Shown here: positions 39,425 to 49,042 of the stretch, one piece after another
How positions within the stretch are numbered: the first letter of the stretch is position 1
How the letters are laid out: every line of letters begins with the position of its first letter
Assembly: GCF_005771495.1 (NCBI RefSeq)
Contig: NZ_VAUW01000020.1
Span: forward strand, 1 to 64,000
Reading direction: 5' to 3'
From: Maribacter sp. ACAM166
GTDB lineage: Bacteria; Bacteroidota; Bacteroidia; Flavobacteriales; Flavobacteriaceae
DNA: 64,000 bases
Program-made: the position numbers and the translations under genes
Notes under the pieces: model-generated
Told to the model about the DNA's origin: nothing
Seen by the model: only the letters and a program-made list of their open reading frames with translations
Databases searched by the model: none

Positions 39425-40930
39425 TTAAAAGTTAATCGTATAACTTAAAGTTGCATTAGTATTTATTCTATTTATGCTAGCTGGCGTTGTAATACCAGAA
39501 TCAAATAATCGTTCATTAATATCTTGCTGGGAACGGCCTAGGGCAAAATCTAATCTACTACCACCAAAATTATAACCTATCCCAGCAGAAACAGCATTTA
39601 AATCACCTATTGTATTTCCGTTTGCATAGGGGCTCTGTTCATAACGATAGCCACCTCTTAAGCTGAATTGTTCTATTCTATATTCTCCACCTAACCTAAA
39701 CGTAGAAACCGAGCCTAGTTCGCTGGATATTTGATTGTTTACATTTTGAAAACTAGGGTCATTGGCAGGGCGTAATTCCGTTTTGGAAAAATCTTGAAAT
39801 CCATAGTCAAAACTTAATAATCCGTTTTTAGCAAAAACTAGTGCTAAGCTACCTGTCAATTTGCTTGGGGTTTTTACAGTATATGTTTCGAATACATTGA
39901 CAATATTGAAATCAATAAAATTAATTTCAGAATCTGCCAAATCAGAATTGATACGTTGTGAAAAATCATCATTCAAGCGATACCAAGTAGGAGACTGGTA
40001 GCTTCCGCCCAAGCGTACATATTCATTTAGCTTTGCAATTGCACCTAGACTAAATGAGAAACCGCTTCCTTCTGTGCTTAAATAATTATCAAACGTGGTG
40101 TTCTGTATTTCCGATGTAGCGTCATAACCACGTTCAGTGAATTGATCATATTTAGTGTACACTATATTGTGAAAATTTAAGGAAGCACCCATGTAAATAT
40201 TCTCCTTAAACTGTGAACCTGTGTTTAGTGTGAATTTGCTATTATAACCTGAAGTTCTCCTTAAAAAATCTTGATTGACTGTGTTGTAGCTCGCATTACT
40301 TATATAGTCTGTATTATTGTCCTCTTCAGAAGCAGGGTCAAGTATACCTCCGTAATATCCTAAAAAGGCTTGTTGCTCTCTAAATCCTTGGTTTGCTCCA
40401 ATATCTAAATAAGCCTCTTCGAGAAATTCACCATCTTGAAGTAAAATGTTGCCAAAGGGTGTTCCTTGTGCGTAGTTCGAAAAGTAGTTGTCTATGCCTT
40501 GCGAGCTATTTCCTGAAACATAATATTCATTATCGAAATTGTTTACCACATCGTAATTAAAGGCTAATGAGAACTTCTGCCAGTCAGAATTTGAGTTGGT
40601 ATTTTTAAAAACAAACGCCCCACCTATTTGATTTAAATCAAGGTTGTTCGTTTTCGTATCAATGCTAGTACCAAAATAACTTGCTTCATTATTGATATTG
40701 TAGGTTGATCCTGAAATAGTAAATAGGCTATTGCTGAAAACAGCTGATCCAGCAGGGTTTATATTTAAAGATGACATATCGCCACCTAGTGCTCCAAAAG
40801 CTCCACCCATCGCTTGAAAGCGGGCGGTACCTTGAAGATTTTCACCACTATAGCGTAAGGCTTCGTTAATGTTCTGAGCACTACCAACAGCGCATAGGGT
40901 GAGTATTATGAAAGTTAAATATATTTTCAT
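39425..40930 (-). CDS. FadL/OmpP1-like outer-membrane transport protein
   Basis: An outer-membrane barrel of 501 residues with a signal peptide (cleavage near VGSAQN). The N-terminal plug-like stretch (ARFQAMGGAFGALGGDMSSLNINPAGSA) is the hallmark of flavobacterial OmpP1/FadL-like proteins, which carry hydrophobic molecules. Strands such as RLGGSYQSPTWYRL and FRLGGEYRIEQFSLRGGYRYEQSP follow, and the chain ends with TLSYTINF. It is transcribed with the Trp/Gly-rich lipoprotein gene 31 bases upstream. The substrate is unknown. Confidence 0.88.
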   Translation of the reverse strand: MKIYLTFIILTLCAVGSAQNINEALRYSGENLQGTARFQAMGGAFGALGGDMSSLNINPAGSAVFSNSLFTISGSTYNINNEASYFGTSIDTKTNNLDLNQIGGAFVFKNTNSNSDWQKFSLAFNYDVVNNFDNEYYVSGNSSQGIDNYFSNYAQGTPFGNILLQDGEFLEEAYLDIGANQGFREQQAFLGYYGGILDPASEEDNNTDYISNASYNTVNQDFLRRTSGYNSKFTLNTGSQFKENIYMGASLNFHNIVYTKYDQFTERGYDATSEIQNTTFDNYLSTEGSGFSFSLGAIAKLNEYVRLGGSYQSPTWYRLNDDFSQRINSDLADSEINFIDFNIVNVFETYTVKTPSKLTGSLALVFAKNGLLSFDYGFQDFSKTELRPANDPSFQNVNNQISSELGSVSTFRLGGEYRIEQFSLRGGYRYEQSPYANGNTIGDLNAVSAGIGYNFGGSRLDFALGRSQQDINERLFDSGITTPASINRINTNATLSYTINF

Positions 40931-40961
40931 AGAAAAATTTTAAAGGTGAAAATTTATAGAT

Positions 40962-42254
40962 TTAATTTCTTCTGCCATTGCTTCTACCTGAGGATGTAGA
41001 ACCAGAAGATCTTGAGCTACCACCACTAGAACTCCTTACTGATCTAGAGCTACCAGAGCTTTTGCTTGATCTGCTATAGTTGCTGCCGCTAGATTTTCTA
41101 GTGCTAGAGCCAGAATTTCTATAAGACCCGCCGTTAGAGCCTCTCGTAGTGCGACCTGTTGAATAGTTCCCGCTACTTCGCGAAGGACTTCTACTATTTC
41201 CAGAACTTCTATACGTGGAAGTCCTTGGGGTCATTACTCGACTGCTAGACCTAGTGGTGCCATTAGTATTTGCGCCTGTAGCATATCTGTTCGTAGAATT
41301 TACACTTCGTGAAGAAGTAGTATATCTAGGGGTAGCTCTCGTGCTTCTGCTGCTTCTGTATGCTCTGTTTTGATCTACGCCAACTGTTCTTCTGGTACTG
41401 CGGCTATTACCGGAATAGGTTCTTGAGCTACGTGTGCTAGCAGCGCTTCTAGTTGTTGCAGTACGAGAAGTTGTACTTCTGTATCTTGGAGAATCTCCTC
41501 TTGTATTTACATTAGATCGCCCTCTTAACGCACTTGAGTTATTAGCGGTATTTCTAGTATAGTTTCCTCGTCTAGAATTATTAAGGGCATATTGCCTATT
41601 GTTATATCTATTATTGAAACCAAAACCTTGGTTATAGTTTCCGTAATAACCGCCCCAGCCCCAGTTGTTCGAGCCAAAGCCAAGGTTCCAGCCATATCCG
41701 TAGCCGCCATAACCCCAATTGTTCCATCCCCAAGGATTGTTCCAACCATAGCCATATGATGAGCCGTACCCCCAGTTGTTCCAGCCCCATGCAGGGTTTG
41801 CCCATCCAAATTGACCACCATAACCCCAATTGTTCCATCCGTTGTCATAGATATTTATGCTTACGCTAGTAGCATTATCTCCCCAGCCACCATAACCTTG
41901 GTAGTCATTTTCATTTGAATAGTAATCTGTTAACTGACCTTCTGGAACGTATCCACTATTTTCATTTGTGGCATAGGAATCAACATCGGTAAAAATTTCA
42001 CTATCCAATATCTCATCGTATTGATTAGCTTTTTCTCCAAAATAGTCGGAATACGTATCTGATTCTGCATTACGTTGGGTATTCACACGCTGCTCTGGTC
42101 GTCTCTCAACCGTTTGAGGTGTATCGTCAGCGTAAATACCATCATTGTCGTAATAAGATGCTTGCTGGTAAGACCCGCATGAAGCTAAGATTAGAGCTAG
42201 GGTTACCACCATTGTTATGTTGCGAAGTTTGTTGTGGGGTATTGAATATATCAT
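40962..42254 (-). CDS. Low-complexity Trp/Gly/Asn- and Ser/Arg-rich lipoprotein
   Basis: A protein of 430 residues with a lipoprotein signal ([11 protein letters not shown]). After an acidic, Tyr-rich part (~30-130) comes a segment (~135-215) of loose repeats built on WGWNNWGYG, with many Trp, Gly, Tyr and Asn. The last ~200 residues are almost only Ser, Arg, Thr, Gly and Asn (for example [17 protein letters not shown]). The whole C-terminal part should be disordered and basic. The gene is 31 bases before the FadL-like gene. It is a real gene, because the signal and lipobox are in frame; its function is unknown. Confidence 0.75.
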   Translation of the reverse strand: MIYSIPHNKLRNITMVVTLALILASCGSYQQASYYDNDGIYADDTPQTVERRPEQRVNTQRNAESDTYSDYFGEKANQYDEILDSEIFTDVDSYATNENSGYVPEGQLTDYYSNENDYQGYGGWGDNATSVSINIYDNGWNNWGYGGQFGWANPAWGWNNWGYGSSYGYGWNNPWGWNNWGYGGYGYGWNLGFGSNNWGWGGYYGNYNQGFGFNNRYNNRQYALNNSRRGNYTRNTANNSSALRGRSNVNTRGDSPRYRSTTSRTATTRSAASTRSSRTYSGNSRSTRRTVGVDQNRAYRSSRSTRATPRYTTSSRSVNSTNRYATGANTNGTTRSSSRVMTPRTSTYRSSGNSRSPSRSSGNYSTGRTTRGSNGGSYRNSGSSTRKSSGSNYSRSSKSSGSSRSVRSSSGGSSRSSGSTSSGRSNGRRN

Positions 42255-42350
42255 CGGATCAAAATTATAGTGTTGAACATATTAAAAATAACTAGTTTTA
42301 CCCAATTATTGTATTATAATATTCACAAAATTTGTGCCAAACTCCAGATA

Positions 42351-43826
42351 ATGAGTAAAAATTTGACTAAGAGAAGTGAGGATTATTCCAAATGGTATAA
42401 CGAACTAGTAGTGAAGGCAGATTTGGCCGAGAACTCTGGTGTTAGGGGTTGTATGGTGATAAAACCATACGGTTATGGGATTTGGGAGAAGATGCAGGCT
42501 GGTTTGGATAAAATGTTTAAGGAAACGGGGCATGAAAATGCATATTTCCCACTATTGATTCCAAAATCATATTTCAGTAAGGAAGCTAGCCATGTAGAAG
42601 GATTTGCAAAAGAATGTGCAGTCGTTACTCATTACAGATTAAAAAACGCTGAAGATGGCAGTGGAATTATTGTAGACCCTGACGCGAAACTGGAAGAAGA
42701 ACTGATTGTAAGACCAACTTCTGAAACTATAATATGGGATACTTATAGAAAATGGATTCAGTCGTATAGGGATTTGCCTTTATTGATAAATCAATGGGCC
42801 AATGTTGTACGTTGGGAAATGAGAACAAGATTGTTCTTGAGAACCTCGGAGTTTTTATGGCAAGAAGGTCACACGGCACATGCTACTGAGAAAGAAGCAA
42901 TAGCAGAGGCAGAGCAAATGATGAACGTGTATGCAGATTTTGCTGAGAATCACATGGCCGTACCTGTAATTAAAGGAACTAAAACGGAAAGTGAACGTTT
43001 TGCGGGAGCGATTGAAACGTATTGCATAGAAGCATTGATGCAAGATGGTAAGGCACTACAAGCTGGAACATCACATTTTTTAGGACAGAATTTCGCAAAG
43101 GCATTCGATGTTAAATTTGCAACTAAAGAAGGTAGTAAGGAATATGTGTGGGCTACCTCATGGGGAGTTTCGACTAGATTGATGGGTGCTTTGGTGATGA
43201 CGCACAGTGATGATAACGGATTAGTGATTCCTCCAAAATTGGCACCAATTCAAGTAGTAATTGTTCCAATTTATAAAGGATTGGATCAGTTGGATGAAAT
43301 TTCTGAAAAGGTAATGCCATTGGTTAAGGAGTTAAGATTGAAAGGTATTTCTGTGAAGTTCGATAATAGGGACACCCATAAGCCTGGTTTTAAGTTTAAT
43401 GAATATGAACTACGTGGAGTACCTGTTAGGTTGGCAATAGGGCCAAGGGATATGAAAAATGGCACGTTCGAAGTAGCTAGAAGAGATACCTTGCAAAAAG
43501 AAACAGTAGCAGCAACCGATGTGGTAGCTAAAATTGAGTTTTTAATGGAGGATATTCAGAAGAACTTGTATCAAAAGGCATTGGATTATCGTACAAATCA
43601 TATTACAAAAGTTGATTCTTATGACGAATTCAAGAAAATTTTAGAGGATAAGGGCGGTTTTATCGCTGCACATTGGGATGGTAGCAAGGAAACGGAAGAG
43701 CGTGTAAAAATAGAGACAAAAGCCACGATTAGGTGTATTCCTATTGACGCCGAGGAAGAAGAAGGGGTGTGTATAGTTACTGGTAAACCATCGAATAAAA
43801 GAGTGTTATTTGCTAAAGCGTATTAA
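42351..43826 (+). CDS. proS: Prolyl-tRNA synthetase, archaeal/eukaryotic type
   Basis: A class II synthetase of 491 residues, the short form without the bacterial editing insertion. Motifs include [41 protein letters not shown] (motif 2 region), [11 protein letters not shown] and [18 protein letters not shown], with a C-terminal tyrosine (FAKAY) as in this class. ATG at 42351 is chosen over an upstream ATG at 42270, whose extra 27 residues are hydrophobic and not conserved. It runs convergently away from the lipoprotein gene. Confidence 0.95.
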   Translation: MSKNLTKRSEDYSKWYNELVVKADLAENSGVRGCMVIKPYGYGIWEKMQAGLDKMFKETGHENAYFPLLIPKSYFSKEASHVEGFAKECAVVTHYRLKNAEDGSGIIVDPDAKLEEELIVRPTSETIIWDTYRKWIQSYRDLPLLINQWANVVRWEMRTRLFLRTSEFLWQEGHTAHATEKEAIAEAEQMMNVYADFAENHMAVPVIKGTKTESERFAGAIETYCIEALMQDGKALQAGTSHFLGQNFAKAFDVKFATKEGSKEYVWATSWGVSTRLMGALVMTHSDDNGLVIPPKLAPIQVVIVPIYKGLDQLDEISEKVMPLVKELRLKGISVKFDNRDTHKPGFKFNEYELRGVPVRLAIGPRDMKNGTFEVARRDTLQKETVAATDVVAKIEFLMEDIQKNLYQKALDYRTNHITKVDSYDEFKKILEDKGGFIAAHWDGSKETEERVKIETKATIRCIPIDAEEEEGVCIVTGKPSNKRVLFAKAY

Positions 43827-43852
43827 AAAATTTAAAAAATAATATTCAAGGG

Positions 43853-43882
43853 TTGTGATAGTAAAAAATATTTGTATTTTTG
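43853..43882 (+). promoter_or_regulatory. tRNA-Glu promoter
   Basis: TTG (43853-43855), 19 bases, TATTTTTG (43875-43882): an exact Bacteroidota-type promoter, with the first tRNA beginning 22 bases after the -7 element. Confidence 0.85.
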
Positions 43883-43904
43883 CATCCGCAATTGCGCAAA
43901 GTTT

Positions 43905-43976
43905 GGTCCGTTCGTCTAGGGGTTAGGACGCCAGGTTTTCATCCTGGTAACAGGGGTTCGATTCCCCTACGGACTA
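43905..43976 (+). tRNA. tRNA-Glu (anticodon TTC), first copy
   Basis: A 72-nt cloverleaf. Acceptor arms GGTCCGT / ACGGACT (a G-T pair at the end); D-arm GTC...GAC; anticodon stem CCAGG / CCTGG with loop TTTTCAT and anticodon TTC; T-arm AGGGG TTCGATT CCCCT. CCA is not encoded. Identical to the second copy. Confidence 0.96.
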
Positions 43977-44031
43977 CGAAGTAATTAAAAATCTCGGTTT
44001 TTAATTAAATTTTAAGTTCTAGTAAAACAAT

Positions 44032-44103
44032 GGTCCGTTCGTCTAGGGGTTAGGACGCCAGGTTTTCATCCTGGTAACAGGGGTTCGATTCCCCTACGGA
44101 CTA
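44032..44103 (+). tRNA. tRNA-Glu (anticodon TTC), second copy
   Basis: Identical in sequence to the first copy; identity extends from one base before to three bases after the gene. The two are separated by 55 bases and probably share one transcript with rpsT. Confidence 0.96.
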
Positions 44104-44119
44104 CGAATAAAACATTTTC

Positions 44120-44137
44120 AGGATTTTAATAAATCCT
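44120..44137 (+). promoter_or_regulatory. Small hairpin in the rpsT leader
   Basis: AGGATTT / AAATCCT with loop TAAT lies between the second tRNA and rpsT. There is no T tract, so it is not a terminator. It could mark tRNA 3' processing or S20 autoregulation, but it is short enough to be chance. Confidence 0.3.
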
Positions 44138-44158
44138 ATAAACAAATTAAGAAATAAA

Positions 44159-44410
44159 ATGGCAAATCACAAGTCAGCGTTAAAGAGAATTAGAAGAAAC
44201 GAAGCAGTACGTTTACGTAATAAATACCAACACAAAACAATGCGTAATGCATTGAGAAAGTTACGTACTGAAGAAGATAAAAAATCTGCTGAAACATTAT
44301 TCCCTACAGTTATAAGTATGATTGATCGTTTAGCAAAACGTAATATTATACATGATAATAAGGCGGCTAACTTAAAGAGTAAATTGGCAAAGCACGTAGC
44401 GGCTCTATAA
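44159..44410 (+). CDS. rpsT: 30S ribosomal protein S20
   Basis: A protein of 83 residues, strongly basic, matching S20 from end to end (MANHKSALKRIRRNEAVRLRN, LFPTVISMIDRLAKRNIIHDNKAANLKSKLAKHV). It binds 16S rRNA early in 30S assembly. It follows the twin tRNA genes and probably shares their promoter. Confidence 0.97.
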   Translation: MANHKSALKRIRRNEAVRLRNKYQHKTMRNALRKLRTEEDKKSAETLFPTVISMIDRLAKRNIIHDNKAANLKSKLAKHVAAL

Positions 44411-44432
44411 TTTAGCTTGGCTCAAAAAATTT

Positions 44433-44465
44433 AAAGCCTTTCTTTAATAGGGAAGGCTTTTTTTG
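44433..44465 (+). terminator. rpsT terminator
   Basis: AAAGCCTT / AAGGCTTT with a 10- to 12-base loop and T7. Confidence 0.88.
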
Positions 44466-44469
44466 TTGT

Positions 44470-44514
44470 ACGACCTTCTTAAAATTCAATACGATAGAAT
44501 TTTGAGAAGGTCGT
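44470..44514. repeat. 18-bp inverted repeat behind rpsT
   Basis: Arms 44470-44487 and 44497-44514 (ACGACCTTCTTAAAATTC and its near-exact reverse complement, one G-T pair) around a 9-base loop. It follows directly on the rpsT terminator. No strong T tract follows on the plus strand. It may be a second terminator or the end of a lost element. Confidence 0.6.
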
Positions 44515-45070
44515 TAAGTTTTAACAACCAAAGGAATCGCTTTGTTGAAATACTGTGATTTAGTGAAGGGTAAGTGAGTTTCTATTCTACCTAAGAGCCA
44601 TTCTATTTCTCTTTAAAAAATGTACTACATAGCGGCGATAAGCACTTTTAACGTTGCTCTCAATTCATGTGTAACCCATGTATTATGGTCTGTGTATTCA
44701 ATAATAGTGTTAAAAAGGAGTATCGAATAAAATAGTAGTAGGGCAAAGCTTACCTAAAACATTAGATTAAAGGGTAAAAGAGTTCCAGGTATTGTTGAAT
44801 TTTGTTTTATAATAAAGGATGATGCAAAAATTAAAACATACGAACTATTAGCTATAGCGTAAAAGAGGTTTGTTTCTATGGGATTTTGCAATTAGTACTA
44901 ATTGCATACCTTAAATGGCTTATAATTTTCCCAATGACTATATACATTGTGTTTTTATTTATTAATTCCTCCTTTTTCTATAGTTAGTATTACAAAAATT
45001 GAATCTTTTTTTTGCATACTAAGTTTTTCCATTCGATGGCTTTATATCGTTCGAGTGATTTCTATTTCTT
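44515..45070 (-). pseudogene. Possible decayed histidine kinase fragment in a gene-free stretch
   Basis: No intact gene is present. On the minus strand, 44725 down to 44631 reads ...LLFNTIIEYTDHNTWVTHEL RATLKVLIAAM and then a stop. The WVTHELRATLKVL part resembles an H-box of sensor kinases (typically ..SHELRAPL..). It lies downstream of, and on the same strand as, the 7TM gene, where many Bacteroidota carry a kinase gene. The match covers few residues, and the other ~450 bases show nothing recognisable. Confidence 0.25.
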
Positions 45071-45754
45071 TTAGTCAATAGATATTCGAAGCCGCTTCAT
45101 CAATATAAAACCAGTTATAATACAAGAGTAAAAAACTCCAATTGTTGCGTAATGGAATACGGATAAATTGTATTCAGAATATATATCATAGTAAAAAGTC
45201 AGAATATACATGGAAACCGGGTACCACGTATAAAAAAATAAAATACCCAAACTAATCCAAAAAAGGAGATTTCTGTGAGGTAGCGTTTTTCGCTCTTCTT
45301 TAAATATTTTATGTAAATATGCTAAAACAGCATACAGTAAAATTAGTGCGCCAATGATAATGGCATAGTTTTGAGGTTCAACATAGAAATTTTGAAAAAA
45401 TAAATTACATATACAAGTAGCTAAAAACACCCATGCACCATATTTAATCACTTTTTTGCTAAATGAGTTGTTAATAAGATGATAATAAACATAAAAGAAA
45501 TATAGAAAAAAGATGATGTCAAAAATATTGAAAATAATGGTGTTGTAATTGTAAAAATCTTGCTTATAAATAATTTGAATTTCTTCTACATCGCGTATAA
45601 TTATACCTAAAAGTTCTGACAATAATGTGTATGCTAATAGAATAGGAAGGTATTTTAATATAGTATCATAGTAGAGTTGGTATTTAGTAACAGATAGAAT
45701 TAGAGCTAAAGAATAGAGTAGCATAAAATAATTATTCGATATGTACTCGAGCAT
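45071..45754 (-). CDS. Seven-helix membrane protein of unknown function
   Basis: A very hydrophobic protein of 227 residues with about seven membrane segments, many aromatic residues and a basic end (LMKRLRISID). I recognise no enzymatic motif. Proteins of this size and layout occur in Bacteroidota directly before sensor kinase genes and could be sensor modules; this is inference. It starts 33 bases after the lipoprotein gene upstream, so the two are co-transcribed. Confidence 0.7.
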   Translation of the reverse strand: MLEYISNNYFMLLYSLALILSVTKYQLYYDTILKYLPILLAYTLLSELLGIIIRDVEEIQIIYKQDFYNYNTIIFNIFDIIFFLYFFYVYYHLINNSFSKKVIKYGAWVFLATCICNLFFQNFYVEPQNYAIIIGALILLYAVLAYLHKIFKEERKTLPHRNLLFWISLGILFFYTWYPVSMYILTFYYDIYSEYNLSVFHYATIGVFYSCIITGFILMKRLRISID

Positions 45755-45787
45755 AATTCAATCTAGGTATAGTTAGTACAGTTTTTT

Positions 45788-46462
45788 CTAGTTCTTTGGC
45801 GGGGGTACACCTGAGCCTCTATTAAGTGTTAAACTTTTTACACTTTGAATAATTGCAGATTTACTAGTAGTGGTATTTAGGTTTGGTGCAAATGATGCGT
45901 AGGCCTTACTGTTTTCAGATGAATTTGTTCCATACCCTTTAATAGTTTCAAAACTATTACTTAGGGGCACTGCCTGTTTACCTTGTGCTCCTTGACCAAC
46001 GTAGAACAAAAAGTCTCGTTTTCCATCATTGTAGGTTGGTGAAAGCATAATAGAGTTCTGTCTCGGATGTTTGATAGAATCTTTCGAATTTGGAAAAACT
46101 GCTTCGTCTGGATAATTAGAATAGTAAAACCTTAAAGTTGAAATTTCTACACCAGCATCTTCTGCTTCCTGCTCTATATAGACTAAATACTGTTTTATAG
46201 TTTCATAATCATAATAAACAAACCTTCCAACATCAAATTCCTTACCCTCTTTTTTTTGCCTGTTTATTGAATCCTCAAAATGTTGAATTAGGGGTACTCT
46301 GCGCGTGCCATAAGAGTCATACATGTTTTTCGCTTGAGGAACTGCTACAATCTGATTTGGCGCTTTAACCATAATTTTATCTTGTTGTTGATTGCAACTA
46401 AAAACACTAGTGAGGGCAAAAACACATAAGATTTTGGAGGTCACTGAAGTTGGTCTTTTCAT
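45788..46462 (-). CDS. Lipoprotein of unknown function
   Basis: A protein of 224 residues with a signal and lipobox-like cysteine (VFALTSVFSC). The mature part has FDVGRFVYYDYETIKQYLVYIEQEAEDAG, ISTLRFYYSNYPDE and a Ser/Asn-rich C-terminus ending in a proline run (GVPPPKN). I do not recognise a named family. It heads a two-gene unit with the 7TM gene downstream and may work with it at the membrane. Confidence 0.7.
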   Translation of the reverse strand: MKRPTSVTSKILCVFALTSVFSCNQQQDKIMVKAPNQIVAVPQAKNMYDSYGTRRVPLIQHFEDSINRQKKEGKEFDVGRFVYYDYETIKQYLVYIEQEAEDAGVEISTLRFYYSNYPDEAVFPNSKDSIKHPRQNSIMLSPTYNDGKRDFLFYVGQGAQGKQAVPLSNSFETIKGYGTNSSENSKAYASFAPNLNTTTSKSAIIQSVKSLTLNRGSGVPPPKN

Positions 46463-46606
46463 TTTCTGTGAATTTAAATGGTTAATAAGAAAACTGAAAA
46501 AAGACTGGGGGAGAATCTTTTCTAATACGTTAAAGATATTGAATTAAGCGTAGTGTTTAAGGAAGGGTTTTAATTTTTGTAATTTCTACAGGTGTTTCCG
46601 AAAACA

Positions 46607-46641
46607 AAAAAATCCTGATTTCAATTTGAAATCAGGATTTT
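46607..46641 (-). terminator. rho terminator
   Basis: AAAATCCTGATTTCA / TGAAATCAGGATTTT with a 3-base loop ATT, 19 bases past the rho stop; the A run on the plus strand is the U tract of the minus transcript. Confidence 0.9.
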
Positions 46642-46659
46642 AATATAAAAATATTTATT

Positions 46660-48285
46660 TTATTTGTTCATTGTCATCAGGAATTCTTCATTGTTTTTCG
46701 TTTGCTTAAAACGTTGTTCGATAAACTCCATTGCTTCTAAAGGATTCATATCCGCAAGGTACTTACGCATGATCCACATGCGTTGTAAGGTACTTTCGTC
46801 TAATAACATGTCATCTCTACGTGTGCTAGAAGAAGTAAGGTCAATAGCAGGGAATATTCTTCTGTTTGCGATTTTACGATCTAGTTGAAGCTCCATGTTA
46901 CCAGTACCCTTGAATTCTTCAAAGATAACTTCGTCCATTTTAGAACCGGTCTCCGTTAATGCTGTAGCAATAATTGTAAGAGAGCCGCCATCTTCGATAT
47001 TACGAGCAGCACCAAAGAATCTTTTTGGTTTGTGAAGCGCATTGGCATCAACACCACCACTTAATACTTTACCAGATGCTGGTTGTACTGTGTTGTAAGC
47101 CCGTGCTAAACGAGTAATTGAATCTAAAAGAATAACCACATCATGACCACATTCTACTAATCTTTTGGCTTTTTCTAAGACAATATTCGCTACACGAACG
47201 TGTTCTGTTGGTTCTTTGTCAAATGTAGATGCAACAACTTCGCCACGCACGTTACGTTGCATGTCGGTAACCTCTTCTGGTCGTTCATCAATTAATAAAA
47301 TAATTTGATAAACTTCAGGATGATTCGCTGCAATACCATTAGCTATATCTTTCAAAAGCATGGTTTTACCCGATTTTGGTTGAGATACAATCATTCCCCT
47401 TTGTCCTTTTCCAATAGGTGAAAATAAATCAATAATACGGGTAGAAATTGTACTTTGACGTTCTGCTAAGTTGAATTTCTCCTGTGGAAATAAAGGAGTT
47501 AAATGCTCAAAAGATACACGGTCACGAACGATTTGAGGATCAATACCATTAATTTTGTTCACCTTAATTAGAGGGAAATATTTTTCACCTTCTTTTGGAG
47601 GTCGTACATTACCCAATACAGTATCTCCTGTTTTTAAACCAAAAAGTCTAATCTGTGATTGCGATACATAAATGTCATCTGGTGAGGATAGGTAATTATA
47701 GTCAGATGAACGTAAAAATCCATACCCATCCTGCATGATATCTAGTACACCTTCACTGGCAATTATTGAATCAAACTCATATTCAGGCTCCTTGTACCTA
47801 TTTTTAAGGTCTTTATCAAAATTACTCTTGTCGTGAGTAGTTCTTGGGTTGGGCTTTTTGTTATTCTGATTATTGCTTTGGGGAGAACTCTTTTGAAAAT
47901 CCTTTTTAGTATTTGGTGGATTTGCAGTTTTAGGCCTAGGTCTTGGTCTAGGCTTTACGGTTTCTAAGACTTCCTTCGTATCTTTTTCTGGAGTGTCTTC
48001 TTTTTTGGGAGACTCTTCCTTTAGAGTTACTTTCGGTTCTTTAGCTACATTAGGTTCAACACGTTGCCTGGGCCGTGGTTTTGGCTTTGGTTTTTCCTCT
48101 ACTGGTTTGCTTGCTTCCTCCGCTGCAATTGGCGCGGCAACTTTGGGGTTAGCAGCTTGTAAGTCTAATATTTGATAGACTAAATCTAGTTTTTTTAAAG
48201 TTTTGAATTTAGGAACCTTAAGTCCTTTAGCAATTTCCTGAAGCTCAGGAAGCTTTTTTGATTTTAAATCTGAAATCTCAAACAT
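46660..48285 (-). CDS. rho: Transcription termination factor Rho, with long N-terminal insertion
   Basis: A hexameric RNA helicase of 541 residues. Residues 1-45 are the Rho N-terminal helical domain ([19 protein letters not shown]). Residues ~48-165 are a low-complexity, Pro/Lys/Arg/Glu/Asn-rich insertion ([18 protein letters not shown]) that should be disordered. The RNA-binding cold-shock-like domain follows ([21 protein letters not shown]), then the ATPase with Walker [10 protein letters not shown] (~303), [13 protein letters not shown] and [15 protein letters not shown]. Such insertions are common in Bacteroidota Rho. It is divergent from the DUF4293 gene. Confidence 0.96.
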   Translation of the reverse strand: MFEISDLKSKKLPELQEIAKGLKVPKFKTLKKLDLVYQILDLQAANPKVAAPIAAEEASKPVEEKPKPKPRPRQRVEPNVAKEPKVTLKEESPKKEDTPEKDTKEVLETVKPRPRPRPKTANPPNTKKDFQKSSPQSNNQNNKKPNPRTTHDKSNFDKDLKNRYKEPEYEFDSIIASEGVLDIMQDGYGFLRSSDYNYLSSPDDIYVSQSQIRLFGLKTGDTVLGNVRPPKEGEKYFPLIKVNKINGIDPQIVRDRVSFEHLTPLFPQEKFNLAERQSTISTRIIDLFSPIGKGQRGMIVSQPKSGKTMLLKDIANGIAANHPEVYQIILLIDERPEEVTDMQRNVRGEVVASTFDKEPTEHVRVANIVLEKAKRLVECGHDVVILLDSITRLARAYNTVQPASGKVLSGGVDANALHKPKRFFGAARNIEDGGSLTIIATALTETGSKMDEVIFEEFKGTGNMELQLDRKIANRRIFPAIDLTSSSTRRDDMLLDESTLQRMWIMRKYLADMNPLEAMEFIEQRFKQTKNNEEFLMTMNK

Positions 48286-48476
48286 TAAGTAGTAGAATAA
48301 ATTATAAGTAATTTGTATTGTAAGAAGTATTTTTTTTGGGTAAATTCAAGGAATGTTTTCCTTTTTGGTAGGCGTTATAACATGATAACGAAGCAATATT
48401 ACAAATTTTTTTGAATAAAAGGGGTATAATTTTTGAAAAGACCTGTATTTTTACGCTGTAAAGTGGTATTAAATTT

Positions 48477-48887
48477 ATGATTCAAAGAATACAGAGCGTT
48501 TATTTAATTATTGTCGCTATTCTTACGGGAGCATTGCCGTTCTTTCTAAATCTCTGGGTAGATATAGATGGTGTAGAAATTTTTGCCGATAATGAGATGC
48601 TTATTTCCATTACATTTTATGCTAATGCTATTTTGGCGATTTGGTCTGTAGTGCAATTTAAAAATAGAAAAACCCAGTTTGTTATTAACAGGCTGAACCT
48701 GATATTGAATGTTTTTTTACTAGGATTTTTCGTTTATCGATCACTAAACCTATCCGGAGAGACCTTTGTTTCTGAGAAGGGTATTGGGATGCTGATTCCA
48801 GTATTTTCTATCGTTTTTTTAGTGCTTGCAAATAGGGCTATAAAAAAGGATGAAGATCTTGTAAAATCTGTCGATCGCTTGCGTTAA
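48477..48887 (+). CDS. DUF4293 membrane protein
   Basis: A protein of 136 residues with four membrane segments and the conserved opening MIQRIQSVYLIIVAI of DUF4293, found next to rho in many Flavobacteriia. The function is unknown. It is divergent from rho across a 191-base gap and has its own terminator. Confidence 0.88.
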   Translation: MIQRIQSVYLIIVAILTGALPFFLNLWVDIDGVEIFADNEMLISITFYANAILAIWSVVQFKNRKTQFVINRLNLILNVFLLGFFVYRSLNLSGETFVSEKGIGMLIPVFSIVFLVLANRAIKKDEDLVKSVDRLR

Positions 48888-48916
48888 GCCTAACATCTTA
48901 GTAGTATTAGTGCGTT

Positions 48917-48943
48917 AAACCCGGGGTAGTTCCCGGGTTTTTT
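48917..48943 (+). terminator. DUF4293 gene terminator
   Basis: AAACCCGGG / CCCGGGTTT with a 6-base loop, then T. Confidence 0.9.
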
Positions 48944-49042
48944 ATGGTATGCTGTTTTTATTACTACTAGAGGAATAATGAATCGCACTTTCTGCTTAAT
49001 GATTACAGTTAATTATAGTAATAAAAGATGCTGCTGCTATCA

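Noticed and set aside
41525-41848. Gly/Thr-rich minus-strand frames inside the low-complexity lipoprotein gene
   Set aside because: They are shifted frames of the same repeated DNA; the frame with signal peptide and lipobox is the gene.
43905-44103. Integration (att) site at the twin tRNA-Glu genes
   Set aside because: Both copies are complete, no integrase is near and identity stops right at the gene ends.
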